Shown here piece by piece: positions 46,519 through 54,422 of a stretch of DNA of 64,000 nucleotides. A program made the translations under genes and the position numbers. This stretch comes from Rhodoblastus acidophilus (GTDB taxonomy: Bacteria; Pseudomonadota; Alphaproteobacteria; Rhizobiales; Beijerinckiaceae), in contig NZ_JAOQNX010000008.1 in NCBI RefSeq assembly GCF_025961575.1, forward strand, positions 112,260 through 176,259, in the 5' to 3' direction. The notes beneath the pieces were generated by a model. It was not told the DNA's origin and ran no database searches. It worked only from the letters and a program-made list of their open reading frames with translations. The stretch's first letter is position 1. Each line of letters starts with the position of its first letter.

Positions 46519-48372
46519 TCAAGGCCGGGCGCGCGCCACCCTGCGGGCCAATGGCATCATGGCCGCACGCTGACGCTGCCCTCTGTCTGAGGCTGAATCA
46601 CAATTTTCACCCTGTTTCTTTCCGGCGAGAAATGCCTCGAAGGCCGCGACGTTCGGATGAGCGAACATGGCGGTCAGGGGAAACCGAACGCCCGTCGCCG
46701 CCTGGATGCGTTCGTGCGCGGCGATCATTTGCAGGGACGTCGCGCCGAGATCGAACAGGTTCGCCCTGTGGTCGAAGGCGCCGCGCAACAACTCCCGCCA
46801 GATCGAATAAACAACGGATTCGGAAGGCTCCTCCCGCGCGGCGGCGTCAGGGCGGATAAATTCGGCCGCCGCTTTCATGCGTTCGTCGATCAGGCGGATG
46901 CGATCCACTTTGCCGTTGGCGTTGAGCGGCAGTTCAGGAACAATGACCGCTTCCGAGGGAACCATCTGCGATGGCAAACGCGCCTTCAGGTCGTGAAGCA
47001 CATTCGAGGAGAGATTTTGGGAATTGGTCGGGTCAACCGGTTTGATGAAAGCGACGACGCGCTTGAACCCATTGGCATCGGTGATGACGACGGCTGCGTC
47101 GGCGATACGAGGATCGTCGCGCAGAGCCTGTTCAATTCCGTCAAGCTCGACGCGCATGCCATTGATCTTGACCTGACGGTCGCGCCGACCGAGGAACTCG
47201 ATGGCGCCGTCGGACCGGCGTCGGCCGAAATCGCCCGTCAAATAAAGCTTTGCCCCGGTTTGACTTGAGAATGGGTCCGCAACAAATTTGGCGACCGTCA
47301 ACTCCGGCAGATTCAGGTAGCCGAGCGCGACGCCGTCACCGCCAACACACAGCTGTCCCTCTTCGCCATCGGAGACGGGCTCCAATGTGTCAGTCAGGAT
47401 GTGAACGCTTGTTCCCGAGATCGGATATCCGATCGGAACGGCGCCAGGTCCCCAACCGCCGCGCGGCACTGGATAGCAACAGCTGAATGTCGTGTTCTCG
47501 GTGGGACCATATCCGTTGATGATTGTGCAGTCCGGCAGAAGCGCAAGAGCCCTTTGCAGATGACTTGGCGAGAGAACGTCGCCCCCGGCCAACATTTGCT
47601 TGAGCGGGCGCAGCGCTTCAGGTCGCTCGTCGATGAAGAGATGAAACAAACCTGCGGTCAGCCACAGGGTGTCGACTTTGTAGTCACGTATGGCCCTGGC
47701 GATCTGGTCGATCGAGGGAGCCGCCCCCGCCAGGACAGTGACGCATCCTCCGTTCGACAGCGGCCCCCAAACCTCGAGCGTGCTTGCGTCGAACGCGAGC
47801 GGAGCCGCATGGAGCATGACGACAGACGGATCCAATTGCATGAAATTTGGATTCTGCACCAAGCGCACAATGCCGCGGTGAGGGACGATCACGCCCTTCG
47901 ACCGGCCGGTCGAGCCTGAGGTGTACATGATATAGGCAGGATCTGACGCGGAAACGCCAATCTCCAAGGGTTCATCGGACTCGGACTGGGACTTCGCCAT
48001 CACGTCATCGACGCCAACACAGGAGACGCCGTCGAAGGCGTCGGTTTCGTCCTCGACAATGACGAGTGACGGAGCGGAATCCCGTAGCGCAAATCGATGG
48101 GTCTCATCGGCCGCGCCCGGTTCGAGCGGAACATAAGATGCGCCCGCCTTCAATATAGCGGCGATGACAATGACGGCTTCGAGAGATCGATTTGTGACCA
48201 GAACCACACGATCGCCCTTTCGGACGCCCTTTTTCAATAAGAAATGAGCGGCTTTATTGGACGCGCGATCAAGATCTTGATAACTTAGTCTTTTTTCTTC
48301 GCAGAGAACCGCCATTCGCTCCGGAAACCGGGCGCAAGTGTCTTTCATAAGATCAATGACAGTGATATTCAT
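46519..48372 (-). CDS. NRPS loading module (A-PCP)
   Basis: A 617-aa protein with an adenylation domain (~5-500) and carrier domain (~515-585). A motifs are YIMYTSGSTGRSKGV, FDAST, NGYGPTENTTF, YLTGDFGRR, GRRDRQVKINGMRVE and the catalytic Lys in LNANGKVDR. The PCP is DLGATSLQMI with Ser 546. The conserved pocket Asp (FDAST) indicates an alpha-amino acid, and the readable pocket residues D-A-L, L-G, G and T-F resemble valine codes. It has no condensation domain, so it should start the line and hand its aminoacyl group to the KS of the next protein, whose gene begins 27 bp later. It is the first gene of the operon. Confidence 0.92.
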   Translation of the reverse strand: MNITVIDLMKDTCARFPERMAVLCEEKRLSYQDLDRASNKAAHFLLKKGVRKGDRVVLVTNRSLEAVIVIAAILKAGASYVPLEPGAADETHRFALRDSAPSLVIVEDETDAFDGVSCVGVDDVMAKSQSESDEPLEIGVSASDPAYIMYTSGSTGRSKGVIVPHRGIVRLVQNPNFMQLDPSVVMLHAAPLAFDASTLEVWGPLSNGGCVTVLAGAAPSIDQIARAIRDYKVDTLWLTAGLFHLFIDERPEALRPLKQMLAGGDVLSPSHLQRALALLPDCTIINGYGPTENTTFSCCYPVPRGGWGPGAVPIGYPISGTSVHILTDTLEPVSDGEEGQLCVGGDGVALGYLNLPELTVAKFVADPFSSQTGAKLYLTGDFGRRRSDGAIEFLGRRDRQVKINGMRVELDGIEQALRDDPRIADAAVVITDANGFKRVVAFIKPVDPTNSQNLSSNVLHDLKARLPSQMVPSEAVIVPELPLNANGKVDRIRLIDERMKAAAEFIRPDAAAREEPSESVVYSIWRELLRGAFDHRANLFDLGATSLQMIAAHERIQAATGVRFPLTAMFAHPNVAAFEAFLAGKKQGENCDSASDRGQRQRAAMMPLARRVARARP

Positions 48373-48544
48373 CGAAAACCCACTGATATGATGCGCTTTT
48401 TGGTTTACTCGTAAGTTTATGACTTTTTCGATAATCCCCTAGGTTATGATGCGTGTTAACCTTACTGAAGGAAGGTCCATTCGGGGCTAGGTTCTGCTGG
48501 AAATCGGGATCCCTTTTCGCGCTTGGCGGAGATTCAAGCTTAAG

Positions 48545-48650
48545 TTGGACAGAGTCGTTTTGACTGGGGCCCAATGGGCGAAAATGGAGCCGTTGTGTCT
48601 TGGCACGCCGAGCGATCCGGTCGGTAGCGTCCACGGATGTGGTGGAGATT
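48545..48650 (+). pseudogene. IS5-type transposase N-terminal remnant
   Basis: A plus-strand frame from TTG at 48545 reads LDRVVLTGAQWAKMEPLCLG, a standard N-terminus of IS5-family transposases. It loses homology after ~30 residues. It is an end fragment only. Confidence 0.6.
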
Positions 48651-48973
48651 TTCTGAGAGCCGGCGGGCGGAGCTCCGCTTAGCGGAGCCCGCCGGCGGGC
48701 CGGGGCGGTCACCGCGCCCTCTTCGGTTATGGTCGAGTTGCTGAAGCTTGACCCCACCGACCCGAGGACATGATGACCGACGACACAATGGCATTTCTTC
48801 ATCAACTGCGCGAGCGCGGCGGGGAGGACCTTCTGAAGGACCTCGCCGAAGCGGTATTGCGGAAACTGATGGATTTCGACGTCGACAACTTGATCGGCGC
48901 CGGACGTTACGAGCGTTCGGATGAAGGCGGCGATCGCCCAAGTGTTCAAGGAGAGTTGGCAAAGATGCCGCGT

Positions 48974-50486
48974 GGGGCTGTTGAAAAAGGCTCGGTTCGC
49001 TGATTCCATGGCTTCGTTCAGTAGTTCATTTGATTCGTGGGGCACCGGCGATGTTGGGCCGCAAGGAACGAAGCCAACTCGAACTCTTCATCACCGGCTC
49101 GCTGCGCGAGCTTGTCCCCGACGATCACATGTTGGCGCGCGTCGACCGGGTTCTCGACCTGGACTGGCTTCCCCAGGAGGTCGCCGATCTCTACTGCGCC
49201 GACAACGGCCGACCGGGGATCGACCCGGAAGCCGCCGTCAGACTGATGCTCGCCGGCTTCCTGCTCGGCATTGTCCACGACCGGCGCTTGATGCGGGAGG
49301 CGCAGGTCAATCTCGCGATCCGCTGGTTCGCCGGCTATGCCTTGCATGAGACGCTGCCCGACCATTCTACCCTGACGCGCATTCGCCAGAGGTGGGGCGC
49401 ACAACGATTTCGGCGGATCTTCGAACGCACCGTGCAGGCCTGTGTCGCCGCCAGGATCGCGAAAGGCGAGATCGTCCATGTCGACGCTTCGCTGATCCGC
49501 GCCAATGTCAGCTGGGAAAGTCTAGTCGCCCGGCATGTGGACGCTGTCGACGAAGCCAACACCGAGCAAGTTCAAACGGCCAAGGCCAGCCGATCGACCG
49601 GTAAGTTCAAGAAGGTATGCACGACCGACCCCGACGCCAGCATGGCGACGAACGGGCGCAACCGGCGGCTCGAGCCTGCCTACAAGCAGCATGCCGTTGT
49701 CGACGATATGCGCGGCGTCGTGCTCGACGTCGAGGTGACGACGGGCGAGGTCAATGAAGGCCAGGTGATCGTCGAGCGCCTTGATGCGACGATAGCCGTG
49801 ACCGGAACCGCAATAGCGACCGCCACCGCCGACGCGGGATATGCGTATGGCAAGGTGTTCGGCGCGCTGGAGCGACGCGGCATCGATCCCGTCATTCCGG
49901 CGAAAGCCGAGCCAATCCGGAGCAAGGTCCCGCTGCGCAGATTTCGCTACGACGCGCGTCACGACATCTTAAAATGTCCGCGCGGCCGGGTGCTGCGGCC
50001 GACGCGGCGGATCGAGCACGGACGTTTCTTCTATTCTCGCGCCGCCGACTGCGCGCACTGCGACCTTGCCTGTCTTTGCCTGTCCAAAGGCCGCGCCAAC
50101 AAGGCGGTCGTGGTCAGCGACGAACACCCTGCGCTGCTGCGCGCCCGCCGCCGTCGCGAGAAATGGTCGGAGGAAGACCGGCGTTTGTACCAGCGCCATC
50201 GCTGGCGGTCGGAAGGATTCCACGGCGAGGCGAAGGCGTGGCACGGCCTGGCGCGCGCCGTCCGACGCGGGCTCGCCAACATGAAAATCCAAGCCTATCT
50301 CACCGCTGTGGCGATCAATCTCAAGCGGCTTGCCGCCGCCATTCTGGATCTAATTCGTCCCTCGTACGGCCGTATCCTGCAAATTGAGGCAATCCTCGCG
50401 GGCATTGGCTGGCACCGAGGCATTGCGCCAGCCGCACAATGACTTTCGTCTGTCCAACGCCGAATCTTGGCTTTTTCAACGGCCCC
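48974..50486 (+). mobile_element. IS1182-like insertion sequence, complete
   Basis: A 1513-bp element with matching ends: GGGGCTGTTGAAAAAG at 48974 and, reverse-complemented, GGGGCCGTTGAAAAAG ending at 50486. It is flanked by the 5-bp duplication CGCGT (48969-48973 and 50487-50491). It carries one intact transposase and sits inside the IS256 remnant, so it arrived last. Confidence 0.88.
49051..50442 (+). CDS. IS1182-family transposase
   Basis: A 463-aa DDE transposase, with the start at 49051 (MLGRKERSQLELFITGSLRELVPDDHMLARVDRVL). Family features: the N-terminal segment with GRPGIDPEAAVRLMLAGFLLGIVHDRRLMREAQVNLAIRWFAGY, the first Asp in GEIVHVDASLIRANVSWE, a second acidic site in ATATADAGYAYGKV, the Cys-rich CAHCDLACLCLSKG and the late Glu in SEGFHGEAKAWHGLARAVRRG. 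The frame is intact between the terminal repeats, so the element could be active. It is oriented away from the adjacent biosynthetic operon. Confidence 0.92.
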   Translation: MLGRKERSQLELFITGSLRELVPDDHMLARVDRVLDLDWLPQEVADLYCADNGRPGIDPEAAVRLMLAGFLLGIVHDRRLMREAQVNLAIRWFAGYALHETLPDHSTLTRIRQRWGAQRFRRIFERTVQACVAARIAKGEIVHVDASLIRANVSWESLVARHVDAVDEANTEQVQTAKASRSTGKFKKVCTTDPDASMATNGRNRRLEPAYKQHAVVDDMRGVVLDVEVTTGEVNEGQVIVERLDATIAVTGTAIATATADAGYAYGKVFGALERRGIDPVIPAKAEPIRSKVPLRRFRYDARHDILKCPRGRVLRPTRRIEHGRFFYSRAADCAHCDLACLCLSKGRANKAVVVSDEHPALLRARRRREKWSEEDRRLYQRHRWRSEGFHGEAKAWHGLARAVRRGLANMKIQAYLTAVAINLKRLAAAILDLIRPSYGRILQIEAILAGIGWHRGIAPAAQ

Positions 50487-50761
50487 CGCGTGCATTTCAT
50501 GCGCAACGCGCTCGCCCATGTCTCCAAGGCGCACCACGGCATGGTGTCGGCGGCGATCCGCTCCGTCTTTGCTCAGGAGGATCAGGCCGCCGCTTCAAAA
50601 ACCTGGCGCCAAGTCGCGGACCAGTTGCGAGCGCGATTTTCAAGGCTGGCCGACCTGCTCGACGCCGCCGAGGCCGACGTGCTCGCCTTCATGGCGTTTC
50701 CGCGCGCGCATTGGCCGAAGCTGCACTCCACCAATCCAATCGAGCGTCTCAACAAGGAGGT

Positions 50762-50948
50762 GAACCGCCCGCACTCGCGGCTTGGATGGCGCACGCCAGC
50801 CGAGTTCACCGAAACGTTCCCGCGGCGTGGGCCGGCGCTGCGCAAAGCCGATGGCTTCGCGCCGGCCCACAACATCCGTCACACAGAAACAGGCAATTCA
50901 AACCGCCCGAGCGAACTCAAAGCTGGATAAAAGTTGGGGGCAACGTCA
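50762..50948 (+). pseudogene. IS3-family transposase C-terminal remnant
   Basis: Directly fused in frame to the IS256 fragment. It reads RPHSRLGWRTPAEFTETF ... RPSELKAG, the usual C-terminus of IS3-type orfB. After the stop the sequence GATAAAAGTTGGGGGCAACGTCA resembles an IS3 right end. Everything upstream of this tail is missing. Confidence 0.75.
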
Positions 50949-51455
50949 TCTCACCCACTTGCACTCCAGATGCTTCTCCATGGCCTTCCGATAAGCGCGT
51001 GGTGTCCCGCGACGATCAAGCTGAGAACGGCGCGTCAATCAGGATGAGAATCGCCGTGAGGGCGTGACGGAGTGAGGCCGTAGGCCGAGCGCAGTCACTC
51101 CCCCACGGCGTTCAGCGCGGATTTGCCCGGCCGAACCGCCGACGCCCGCGCTCGTCCAGCAGCGGCGAGAGGGCGGCGAACCGCATCTTGATCGCAGCCG
51201 ATCAATCATCCTTTGATTCTAAAAGCCCTTAAAACGTGAGGGAATCCCCAGCCAATTCAAAAAAATTATGGACGCTTTCTTAGTACTCCGTAAATCATGG
51301 CTAGAGCATGACGTTAGGGCACCATTCGCCAATTCGCCCTTTCGATAAAATTCGAATCAATTCGGCAGCACTCTCAGAAGCTGAACGGAAGCAACCTTTG
51401 CGTGTGAATAGCGGGATACCACAACCCTCGCTGACCTCATGCAAGGAATGTCGTC
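50949..51455. other. intergenic, no gene recognised
   Basis: It contains a stretch rich in GTGAGGGCGTGACGGAGTGAG-type short direct and inverted motifs (about 51050-51110) and then AT-richer sequence with the likely promoter of the gene at 51456. No RNA or protein gene is identified. Confidence 0.35.
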
Positions 51456-51932
51456 ATGTTCGTCCAGATTGCCAAGAAAGCTCTTGCGACCGCTGCGCTT
51501 ACGAGCGCGCTTGTGATCGGCGCCGGCGCTCCAGCTTCCGCCTTCAGCCTTTTTGGGTTCGACTCGGCCTCCCAGTCCCCTGCCGCGCAGCGCCGCTTCA
51601 CGGTCCGGCCGTTTGATGGCGGCGGCAACGTATTCTCATACTACGGACGCGCCCGCGTCAGTTATGCTCGGACGGTCATCGCCGGGGTCTGCGCATCCGC
51701 CTGCACGATGAAGCTCGCCAGCCAGAACGTTTGCGTCGAGCCGGACGCAACCTTGCTGTTTCACCAGGCGAGCTACAATGGGGTTCGTTCGGAAATCGCC
51801 ACGCGGATGATGCTGTCGTCTTATCCTTCGCGCATCCGCCACTGGGTCATGCGCAACGGCGCGCTGAATAGTTCGGCGCTGACCGGCCTGTCCGGCCGCC
51901 AAGCCATCGCAATGGGCGTTCGCCCTTGTTGA
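51456..51932 (+). CDS. secreted ClpP-like/hypothetical protein
   Basis: A 158-aa protein with a signal peptide (AKKALATAALTSALVIGAGAPASAF, cleavage after ASA). The body has the phrase VIAGVCASACTMKLASQNVCVEPDATLLFHQASYNG, a G-x-C-x-S-A-C pattern followed by strand and FH, seen in periplasmic proteins with a partial ClpP/crotonase-like fold. The S-A-C serine may mimic the protease nucleophile. It is probably periplasmic with one or two disulphides. Length is short for a true protease. It stands alone between an IS remnant region and a convergent gene. Confidence 0.65.
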   Translation: MFVQIAKKALATAALTSALVIGAGAPASAFSLFGFDSASQSPAAQRRFTVRPFDGGGNVFSYYGRARVSYARTVIAGVCASACTMKLASQNVCVEPDATLLFHQASYNGVRSEIATRMMLSSYPSRIRHWVMRNGALNSSALTGLSGRQAIAMGVRPC

Positions 51933-52057
51933 GGCGCCGCGTTCGTGGCGTCATTGGCGGGCGCCGTCGCCCGCCAGCCTTCATTCACCGCATGCCGTCG
52001 TTTTTAACGGACGAACAGAACATCTCCCCCAAGTCCCGCCCTTGGGAAGTTCGTCGA

Positions 52058-52693
52058 TCAGCGAACCAATGGCGCATTCTTGATCTCCTCGCGGCGACGC
52101 CGTTCGCGCTCCGAATCGCCTGGATATATCTTTTCCGGTTCTGGCGGATTTCGAAAGCTGGGCTCGTTGATATCGTTGGCGGCGGGCGCGACTTCGGTTG
52201 GGTTCTCCGGAGGCGCGGAGCGAGCTTTCAGCCAATTTGTCCAGTTCTCCTGGTTCTTCTTCCTCTTTGCCGCCGAGATATGGTTGTCCGGGCGCAAAAC
52301 GGTCCGCGATGAAAGAACGATTCCTGGCGCCTCGGTTTGCAGGACCGGCGTCACGGTTTTCTCGCTGCTCGACACCACCGTGATTTCCACCGCCTTCAGG
52401 GCCGGCGCAAATTCCACCCGTCCTTGGAATCCGGCGATCATGCAACGACGAAAATGCCTTTCGCATTCGTCCCGCTTGGAAAACCTTGGCGCCGCCTCGT
52501 CGATTTCCGTCTGAGCATTGGCGAACGCATTCCTGCATTCGTCAGCCGTGAAGGCGACGTCAGCCTGACAGCTCGCCTGCGTCGCGTAAGTTTTTTTCTG
52601 TGCCGCCTGAGCCGTTGTCGCGACCAGGACAGCAACCAGCCCGACAGTGATGCCGGCTGCGATCACGTTCGGGCCATGCCTCGCCCTCTTCAT
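52058..52693 (-). CDS. DUF1190-like periplasmic protein
   Basis: A 211-aa protein, with the start at 52693 (MKRARHGPNVIAAGITVGL) because the signal peptide then falls at the N-terminus (IAAGITVGLVAVLVATTAQAA). The mature part has TYATQASCQADVAFTADECRNAFANAQTEIDEAAPRFSKRDECERHFRRC, the Cys pattern and AxxE--APxF phrase of DUF1190 (YgiB-like) proteins. The C-terminal half is polar and proline-rich, probably disordered. The function of the family is unknown. It is convergent with the gene at 51456. Confidence 0.7.
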   Translation of the reverse strand: MKRARHGPNVIAAGITVGLVAVLVATTAQAAQKKTYATQASCQADVAFTADECRNAFANAQTEIDEAAPRFSKRDECERHFRRCMIAGFQGRVEFAPALKAVEITVVSSSEKTVTPVLQTEAPGIVLSSRTVLRPDNHISAAKRKKNQENWTNWLKARSAPPENPTEVAPAANDINEPSFRNPPEPEKIYPGDSERERRRREEIKNAPLVR

Positions 52694-52792
52694 GCGATCA
52701 CACGCTTTGGCGGGCGATGACATCAGGCTTCGACGTCGCATTGCGCTCCATGCTCATGGCGGAAGGCGGCTTCCCGGGAGGCATCCGCCTGG

Positions 52793-53248
52793 CTAGTGGG
52801 CCCGATAGATCCGAATGCTGGGCTTTTGCGCGCGGATCGACTCGAAGAACGCAAGCCTCTTGTCCCTCGATCCAAACGGCGCAGGATAACGCTCGTCGGA
52901 AAATCGAAAGACAACCCACTCGGTCCCCAATAACTTGCCGAGATATGTGATTTCCTCGAGCTCCGCGATCGCGCGCCGCCTGCGTCCGAAAACCAGGAAC
53001 GGCAGCGACGTTGACGCGGACCGGGGCAAGAAGATGCAGCCTTTCGCCAGAACCACGCCGAGCACGACCATCAGGGCCGCCCAAAGGCAATACAGCGCGA
53101 CCAGAAGGGCCAGATAACCCATCACGCCCTGCCGGGAGACGAAATAAGCGGCGCACAGGAAGACGATCATGAACAAGCCGGCGGTTTTCCCGTTTCGGAA
53201 GACAGAGGTCTCCGCAACCTCGTGTTCTGGCCGGCCCGAAACTTCCAT
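52793..53248 (-). CDS. two-helix membrane protein, unknown
   Basis: A 151-aa protein with two membrane helices (GLFMIVFLCAAYFVS and LALLVALYCLWAALMVVLGVVLA). A cytoplasmic C-terminal part follows with FLVFGRRRRAIAELEEITYLGKLLGTEWVVFRFSDERYPAPFGSRDKRLAFFESI. The arrangement resembles small PH-domain-like membrane proteins, but I cannot confirm it. It lies between DUF1190-like and phosphatase genes on the same strand, 54 bp from the latter. Confidence 0.65.
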   Translation of the reverse strand: MEVSGRPEHEVAETSVFRNGKTAGLFMIVFLCAAYFVSRQGVMGYLALLVALYCLWAALMVVLGVVLAKGCIFLPRSASTSLPFLVFGRRRRAIAELEEITYLGKLLGTEWVVFRFSDERYPAPFGSRDKRLAFFESIRAQKPSIRIYRAH

Positions 53249-53302
53249 CGCGCATCCTCATCGACGTGGCAGTCTTACCCAACTGGAGCACGAAGATAAA
53301 GC

Positions 53303-54088
53303 TCACATTCTACTCAGATCCGCGCGCCTGACTCCGGTGGCGAGAAAACGTTTGGCGTCCCCTTCCAGCACAAGAGCCGTCAGAATCGACGAGGCATAGG
53401 CGCCGGTGTCGACATTGATGCGGTTGCTCTTGACTTCCGGTGCAGCCGTCGGCGTGTGTCCGTGGACGACCACCTTGCCAAAACTGGCCTCGTTCCGGAT
53501 GAACTCCTCGCGAATCCACAAAAGGTCGTGGGGGGACTGATTCTCAAGCGGGACGCCGGGGCGCACGCCGGCATGGCAGAAAAAATAGTCGCCGACCGTC
53601 AGGGACAACCGTGTCTTTTCCAGAAATTCTCGGTGGCGCGTCGGGAGAACGCGTAACAGATCGACCTGGGCGCGATCATATCCTGCGCCCCGCATCACGT
53701 CCGCGACATTGACGCCATATGAGTGCAGAGTCTCGAGACCGCCGAACTTGCGCCAGGAGTCGAGCACAGACTCGTCACTCAGGAACTGCAGCATCACCTC
53801 TTCATGGTTTCCCCGCAGGCAGGCGATATCGGTGCAGAATTCCCCTGCGCTCAAGCGATCGAGAACACCCGCCGAATCCCCCCCCCGGTCGACATAGTCT
53901 CCCACGAATATAGTCAAGACCCGTTCTGGAGCGGTCGCCAGATCGGCCTCGATCCGCAACTCCAAATCATGCAACAGGTCCAGGCGACCGTGCACGTCGC
54001 CAATCACGTAAAGCCTGGCATTCTCGGGCACACGGGGAGGCGCGGCTTCCTTCTTTGCGAAGAAGCCCGCTATCCGAGAAATTGGCAT
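53303..54088 (-). CDS. metallophosphoesterase, serine/threonine protein phosphatase type
   Basis: A 261-aa enzyme of the PrpA/ApaH-like PPP family. Motifs are complete: YVIGDVHGRLDLLHDL (metal ligands D, H), FVGDYVDRGGDS, ACLRGNHEEVMLQFL, FCHAGVRPG and VVHGHTPT. Substrates could be phosphoproteins or dinucleotide polyphosphates; length (~250 aa) favours the bacterial protein-phosphatase group. It is divergent from the polysaccharide transferase gene at 54423. The start MPISRIAGFFAKKEA leads directly into the first strand. Confidence 0.92.
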   Translation of the reverse strand: MPISRIAGFFAKKEAAPPRVPENARLYVIGDVHGRLDLLHDLELRIEADLATAPERVLTIFVGDYVDRGGDSAGVLDRLSAGEFCTDIACLRGNHEEVMLQFLSDESVLDSWRKFGGLETLHSYGVNVADVMRGAGYDRAQVDLLRVLPTRHREFLEKTRLSLTVGDYFFCHAGVRPGVPLENQSPHDLLWIREEFIRNEASFGKVVVHGHTPTAAPEVKSNRINVDTGAYASSILTALVLEGDAKRFLATGVRRADLSRM

Positions 54089-54422
54089 GGATCATTCCGA
54101 TCAGCTATCACCTTGGGTGAGAGCCTCCCTACATTGATCCCTGCCGTCAAGCCAAAACAGATATTTCAGGCTTGCTCAGCGGTTCATTAACCAGCTTCGA
54201 AGTCATGAGATCGGCATTTCAGGCAGGCGGTTTCAGGCCGTAACAAAGGCTCAGCAATTGTGCACAAATCTTGCTTGAGCTTTGTGGGGTGGATCTCCGC
54301 CCCCAAACGATGTATACGAACCCAGTCGGCCATTTGGAACTTAAATATGCCGCAGCGTTGGGTTTCGCATCCAAATGTTTAACTGGATATTTCCAATATA
54401 TAACAATCATAGGTGCTAAGAA
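54089..54422. other. AT-richer divergent intergenic region
   Basis: It separates the phosphatase gene (minus) from the sugar transferase gene (plus) and likely carries promoters for both. No RNA gene or strong hairpin is recognised. Confidence 0.35.

Larger units (their letters stand above)
48770..50761 (+). pseudogene. IS256-family transposase, deleted and split by another IS
   Basis: The N-terminal piece (MTDDTMAFLHQLRERGG... LIGAGRYERSDE, 48773-48930) is typical IS256. It then jumps, with a frame change, to the late IS256 motif MKAAIAQVFKESWQRCR, showing an internal deletion of roughly the catalytic third. This is cut at 48973 by an IS1182-like element and resumes at 50492 with VHFMRNALAHVSKAHHG, running to STNPIERLNKEVN, where it joins an IS3-type tail. 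The copy is certainly dead. Confidence 0.85.

Noticed and set aside
44431..46590. 719-aa open frame on the plus strand
   Set aside because: Antisense to the KS-AT region, with no recognisable domain.
52698..53306. 202-aa frame overlapping the two-helix membrane gene
   Set aside because: The 151-aa frame has clear membrane helices and a plausible fold; this one is basic and low in structure.
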